Source: Candidatus Omnitrophota bacterium (GTDB lineage Bacteria > Omnitrophota > Gorgyraeia > Gygaellales > Profunditerraquicolaceae). Taken from it: DNA of 46,808 nucleotides. The notes beneath the pieces are model-generated. The model was given only the letters and a program-made list of their open reading frames with translations. It ran no database searches and was not told the origin of the DNA. The stretch covers positions 1 through 46,808 of the forward strand of contig JAPLLZ010000033.1 in the NCBI GenBank assembly GCA_026387265.1. Direction: 5' to 3'. Within the stretch, counting starts at the first letter, position 1. Each line of letters opens with the position of its first letter. A program made the position numbers and the translations under genes. Of this stretch, positions 43,393-46,808 are shown one piece after another.

Positions 43393-44949
43393 TTAATGCC
43401 TAAAATGCCTGATGCCTGTAGTCACCATCGCAATTTTATATTTATCACAAGCCGCGATAATATCCTGGTCGGCAATTGAGCCTGCGGGTTGAATTATGGC
43501 TTTTGCCCCGGCTTTATGCGCCCAGGATATTGCATCCGGCTTGGGGAAAAAGGCATCCGAAGCCAAACAGCAACTTTTACTGAATTTGGAAGATTTACTT
43601 TTAGCAATCATTACCGAATCTACGCGGGACATTTGCCCGGCCCCAATTCCTACGGTTTTAGTCCCTACCGCTAAAACAATGGCGTTGGATTTTACGTGTT
43701 TAGCAACTTTCCAGGCAAAGATCAAAGTTTGCATCTGGGACTTAGTAGGTTTTTTCTTCGTTACCACTTTAAGTTTATTAAGATCCAAGGTCAAAGAATC
43801 AGATGTCTCTAAAAGTATGCCGCCGCTGACCCGCTTCACCTGCAATTCATCCACTACGCCCCAATCACTTAATTCCAACAGGCGTAAATTTCTCTTACCA
43901 CTAAATAAATCTCTGGCTGCTTTTTCAAACCCCGGGGCAATAATGCATTCTAAGAATCCGCTTTTTAATATTAATTTAGCTGTCTTTACATCCATCTGCC
44001 TATTGAGTGCAACAATCCCACCAAAAGCCGAAAGCTTATCCGCTTTCCAGGCATCAAGATAAGCTTTGGACAACTCTTTATTTTCCGCCGCGCCACAAGG
44101 ATTATTATGCTTGACGATTACTGCCGCCGGATTTTTAAATTCTTTGGCCAGCTCTACCGCAGAATTAAGATCCAAAATGTTGTTAAAAGAAAGTTCTTTA
44201 CCCTGTAATTGCTTAACATTAATCAGGCCGGCAGACTTGCCTTTTTCTTTATAGAAAGCGGCTTTTTGATGCGGATTCTCGCCATAACGTAAATCCTGAA
44301 TTTTCTCAAAAGCGGCTATCAGTTCCGGCGGAAAATCTTCAGTGGTTTGTTCAATTTTAAAATGGCGGCAGAGATAATTGTAAATTGCCGCATCATACCT
44401 ACTGGTATGCCCATATACCTCAATACCTAATTGACGCATGAAATCTTCACCAAGACAGCCGTTATTTTGTTTAAGCTGGGCGATTACCTGAAGATAACGT
44501 TGGGGGTTACAAATTACCGCCACCGATTGGCAATTTTTGGCCGCAGAACGAAGCATTGCCGGCCCTCCGATATCAATATTTTCAATAACTTCAGCAATAT
44601 CCACTTGCGCTTTACGGATAACTTTTTCAAAAGGATATAAATTAACCACCAGCATATCAATCAACCCAATATTCTGCTCAGCTAATTTTTGCATATGCGC
44701 AGGATTATCGCGTAACGCCAAAAGCCCGCCATGGATCTTAGGATGCAGGGTCTTCACCCGGCCATCAAGCATCTCCGGGAAATCCGTGTAAGCAGAAACC
44801 TCAGTTACTGCAATATTATTTTCCCGTAATAACTTGGCTGTACCGCCGGTAGAAATGATCTCTACGCCAAAATTATTTAATTCTTTGGCAAACTCTACTA
44901 CGCCCAATTTATCAGATACACTAATTAATGCCCGTTTGACTTTAACCAT
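43393..44949 (-). CDS. purH: Bifunctional AICAR transformylase/IMP cyclohydrolase
   Basis: Final two steps of purine synthesis, using 10-formyl-THF. N-terminal MGS-like IMP cyclohydrolase domain (VSDKLGVVEFAKEL, ISTGGTAKLL, HPKIHGGLLALRD) and C-terminal transformylase domain with KHNNPCGAA and FGGIVALNR. 518 residues, complete. Forms a folate-purine group with folC and folE. Confidence 0.98.
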   Translation of the reverse strand: MVKVKRALISVSDKLGVVEFAKELNNFGVEIISTGGTAKLLRENNIAVTEVSAYTDFPEMLDGRVKTLHPKIHGGLLALRDNPAHMQKLAEQNIGLIDMLVVNLYPFEKVIRKAQVDIAEVIENIDIGGPAMLRSAAKNCQSVAVICNPQRYLQVIAQLKQNNGCLGEDFMRQLGIEVYGHTSRYDAAIYNYLCRHFKIEQTTEDFPPELIAAFEKIQDLRYGENPHQKAAFYKEKGKSAGLINVKQLQGKELSFNNILDLNSAVELAKEFKNPAAVIVKHNNPCGAAENKELSKAYLDAWKADKLSAFGGIVALNRQMDVKTAKLILKSGFLECIIAPGFEKAARDLFSGKRNLRLLELSDWGVVDELQVKRVSGGILLETSDSLTLDLNKLKVVTKKKPTKSQMQTLIFAWKVAKHVKSNAIVLAVGTKTVGIGAGQMSRVDSVMIAKSKSSKFSKSCCLASDAFFPKPDAISWAHKAGAKAIIQPAGSIADQDIIAACDKYKIAMVTTGIRHFRH

Positions 44950-44971
44950 TACCCATCTTTCTCTAGCTTAC

Positions 44972-45673
44972 TTATTTATTGAACCGGAAATTAACCAAGT
45001 CTGCATCCTGCATAACATAATCTTTTAATTCCAGCCGCATTTTTCCGGCCTGCTTAGCTTGTGTTTCTCCGCCGCTGGAAATAAAATCGGAGAAACTTAT
45101 AATTTCAGCACGGATAAATCCTTGTTGGATATCGGAATGGATAACCCCGGCAGCTTCCCAGGCAGTTGTGCCTTTTTTAATCAGCCAGGCGCGATTCTCT
45201 TTGTCCCCAACAGTCAGAAAACAAATATATTCGCTTTGCGCTAAAACTTTGGCTAACAGACCACCTAAGTCCTCTAACTCTTCTTTATTCACTACCACTA
45301 CCGGCTTAAGCGTCAATAAACCATAACCGGAAATAATTTCTTTTTCCGCAGCCGATAGGCCAATTGAAGAAATAAATTCTTCTTTTTCCAAAGCTGCCTT
45401 CATTTTATTTAAAATTATTTTTTCATTTTCTGCCGGAGCTTTCGTCAGGCGCGTCTCCACAAAATCCAGGTCCTGCAAGATCAAATCCATCTTGGATGCT
45501 TCCGGGACAATAATCACATCAGCCTCAAACGCCCCATCCTGGCCAACTAATTCTACTTGCGGGTAAGTTTTTTTCTTGGCCTTAACTAATTTATCCGCTT
45601 GATCAAGCCGGGTGTCCTTAACATTATGCTTGCCTAAAGCAATCTCGCTAATCGCAAATGCGCTTATTTTCAT
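44972..45673 (-). CDS. YchF/Obg-like C-terminal protein without a G domain
   Basis: A 233-residue protein resembling the C-terminal part of the ribosome-binding ATPase YchF: the helical region (about 65-120) followed by the TGS-like domain with TTAWEAAGVIHSDIQQGFIRAEII and GKMRLELKDYVMQDADLVNFRFNK. The usual N-terminal P-loop GTPase domain (GxxNxGKS, DxPG) is absent; the first 60 residues have no Walker motif. The normal protein is about 360 residues. The strong RNA-binding TGS end is kept, so it may bind ribosomes without nucleotide hydrolysis. A full YchF may exist elsewhere. Confidence 0.8.
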   Translation of the reverse strand: MKISAFAISEIALGKHNVKDTRLDQADKLVKAKKKTYPQVELVGQDGAFEADVIIVPEASKMDLILQDLDFVETRLTKAPAENEKIILNKMKAALEKEEFISSIGLSAAEKEIISGYGLLTLKPVVVVNKEELEDLGGLLAKVLAQSEYICFLTVGDKENRAWLIKKGTTAWEAAGVIHSDIQQGFIRAEIISFSDFISSGGETQAKQAGKMRLELKDYVMQDADLVNFRFNK

Positions 45674-45687
45674 AGATGCTCCTTAAA

Positions 45688-45715
45688 GTAGAGGCTCAAA
45701 ATTTTGCGTCTCTAC
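45688..45715. repeat. GTAGAGACGC hairpin repeat, degenerate copy 2
   Basis: GTAGAGGCTCAA-AATT-TTGCGTCTCTAC, 10 of 12 stem positions paired. Same size and site type (intergenic) as 40637-40664. Confidence 0.7.
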
Positions 45716-45733
45716 AAAATAATTAATTGAAGG

Positions 45734-46808
45734 TTATTCCAGGTAGGTGTAAATCTTGCCTTTGTAATTGCGCAATACATATTTACCCTTGGCCTGAGAT
45801 AAAATATAATTAGGCCCCACAGGGATTTTCCCACCGCCGCCCGGGCCGTCAATGACATAGGTCGGAACAGCATAACCGGAGGTGTGGCCGCGTAACTTTT
45901 CAATAATATTTATTCCGGTGGCTACCGGTGTACGAAAATGCTGCGTACCCCTAACCGGATCACACTGATAAATATAATACGGCCTAACCCTGATCTGCAA
46001 AAGATCATGCACCAGGCGTTTCATAATGAATGGCCGGTCATTAATCCCTTTAAGTAAAACAGATTGACTTCCTAAAGGAATACCGCTTTCGGCAAGCATA
46101 TCGCAAGCGTTTTGACAACGCTTAGTTATCTCTTTCGGATGATTAAAATGAATACTCATCCAAATCGGCGCATATTTTTTAAGCATCTGCACCAAATTTT
46201 CAGTAATCCGTTGCGGTAAAGTGACCGGAATACGCGTGCCAATTCTTAACAATTCCACATGCGATATCGCACGAATTTTTGAGATTAAAGATTCCAAAAC
46301 TTCATCTTCCAAGGTAAGCGGATCGCCTCCGGAAATTAAAACGTCGCGGATTTTGCGGTTGGCTTTAATATACTCAATCGCCGCGTCAAATTTGGTTTCC
46401 GGATTAACATCTTTTTCTTCGTGGTCCCCTACTAAACGCCTGCGGGTACAATGACGGCAATACATCGCACAATGATCCGTCGCTAACAATAAAACCCTGT
46501 CCGGATAACGGTGTACTAAATGCGGCGCAGGAGAATCCCGGTCTTCAGCACAAGGATCAGCCATTTCATGTGGAGAAACAGAAAATTCATCATTTACCGG
46601 CACAGACTGCCGGCGAATAGGACAATTGGGATCTTCAGCATCAATTTGGCTGGCCCAATAAGGAGTGATTGCCATCGCCAACCGGCCTTTAGCCTTATCA
46701 ATGCCCTTCTCCTCTTCCGGGGTAAGTTTAATAATCTGGACTAATTCTTCTTTGGTGCGAATCCTATGTTTAAGCTGCCAATGCCAATCTTCCCAATCCA
46801 GAGGATTA
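45734..46808 (-). CDS. kamA: Lysine 2,3-aminomutase-family radical SAM enzyme (5' end outside window)
   Basis: Interconverts L-alpha- and L-beta-lysine with PLP and SAM. The frame continues past the track ATG at 46681 to the window edge (DWEDWHWQLKHRIRTKEELV... is the typical N-terminus), so the true start is beyond 46808. The [4Fe-4S] motif is CAMYCRHC; DVLISGGDPL follows; the PLP-binding Lys lies in DGPGGGGKIP. About 358 residues visible, most of the protein. It may also be EpmB or another aminomutase; length and C-terminal PGGGGK support KamA-type. Confidence 0.92.
   Translation of the reverse strand, partial: NPLDWEDWHWQLKHRIRTKEELVQIIKLTPEEEKGIDKAKGRLAMAITPYWASQIDAEDPNCPIRRQSVPVNDEFSVSPHEMADPCAEDRDSPAPHLVHRYPDRVLLLATDHCAMYCRHCTRRRLVGDHEEKDVNPETKFDAAIEYIKANRKIRDVLISGGDPLTLEDEVLESLISKIRAISHVELLRIGTRIPVTLPQRITENLVQMLKKYAPIWMSIHFNHPKEITKRCQNACDMLAESGIPLGSQSVLLKGINDRPFIMKRLVHDLLQIRVRPYYIYQCDPVRGTQHFRTPVATGINIIEKLRGHTSGYAVPTYVIDGPGGGGKIPVGPNYILSQAKGKYVLRNYKGKIYTYLE

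Noticed and set aside
44972-45673. Complete YchF
   Set aside because: No P-loop or DxPG motif and about 130 residues too short.

Overview
The window reads as chromosomal DNA of an uncultured, moderately AT-rich, Gram-negative-type bacterium. The mix of lysine 2,3-aminomutase-like KamA, many B12/radical-SAM proteins, TPR-rich membrane proteins with SGNH hydrolases, and tightly packed mostly minus-strand genes recalls Candidatus Omnitrophota (OP3). That placement is an inference from gene style; no rRNA or ribosomal protein is present to confirm it. There is no transposase, integrase, phage structural gene or CRISPR array.

Layout (minus strand unless noted): 1-1237 leuS (5' part) and nfo; 1335-1712 (+) a consensus promoter, tRNA-Ala(GGC), a strange duplicated tRNA 3' end carrying a double hairpin, and tRNA-Leu(CAA); 1768-5692 two SGNH hydrolases (one with about 12 TPRs inserted) and rlmN; 5703-11609 a five-gene carbon-salvage operon (nucleoside phosphorylase, MtnA/eIF2B-type sugar-1-P isomerase, class II aldolase fused to an SCP2 domain, aldehyde dehydrogenase, acyl-CoA ligase); 11858-13193 a frameshifted Shedu (SduA) defence gene; 13215-24874 a type II polyketide synthase cluster (KS-alpha, chain length factor, ACP, SRPBCC cyclase, PF04199 cyclase, ketoreductase, MFS exporter, amidohydrolase, B12-radical SAM protein, ApbA/PanE reductase, TIGR04076 and PCP_red-type proteins); 24911-26478 its likely promoter with a perfect 22-bp palindrome, a PadR-type regulator and accA; 26484-30102 cell-wall and housekeeping genes plus yifB (+); 30130-39944 radical SAM and envelope/glycan genes; 39996-46808 folE, mnmE, folC, purH, a YchF fragment-like protein and kamA (5' end outside the window).

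Most striking is the polyketide cluster. KS-alpha keeps the Cys-His-His triad and the type II signatures; its partner has lost all three residues, as chain length factors do. ACP and two cyclase-type genes follow. AccA (malonyl-CoA supply) and a PadR regulator sit directly upstream, with a sigma70-like promoter overlapped by the palindrome. Downstream on the same strand, the phosphorylase-isomerase-aldolase-ALDH-ligase operon could degrade 5'-deoxyadenosine/MTA or ribose-1-P to DHAP plus an aldehyde and on to an acyl-CoA, a possible link between radical-SAM by-product salvage and acyl-CoA supply. This link is inference.

The second theme is an unusual load of palindromic elements of at least five families: telomere-like heptads flanking the ketosynthase pair, a structured repeat with a covarying stem and conserved loop, a palindrome inserted in frame in a cyclase gene, a tRNA 3' end carrying two hairpins, and GTAGAGACGC hairpins. 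Several genes (sduA, yifB, the B12-radical SAM gene and the N-terminus of a TMTC-like gene) carry frameshifts that may be real decay or assembly error.
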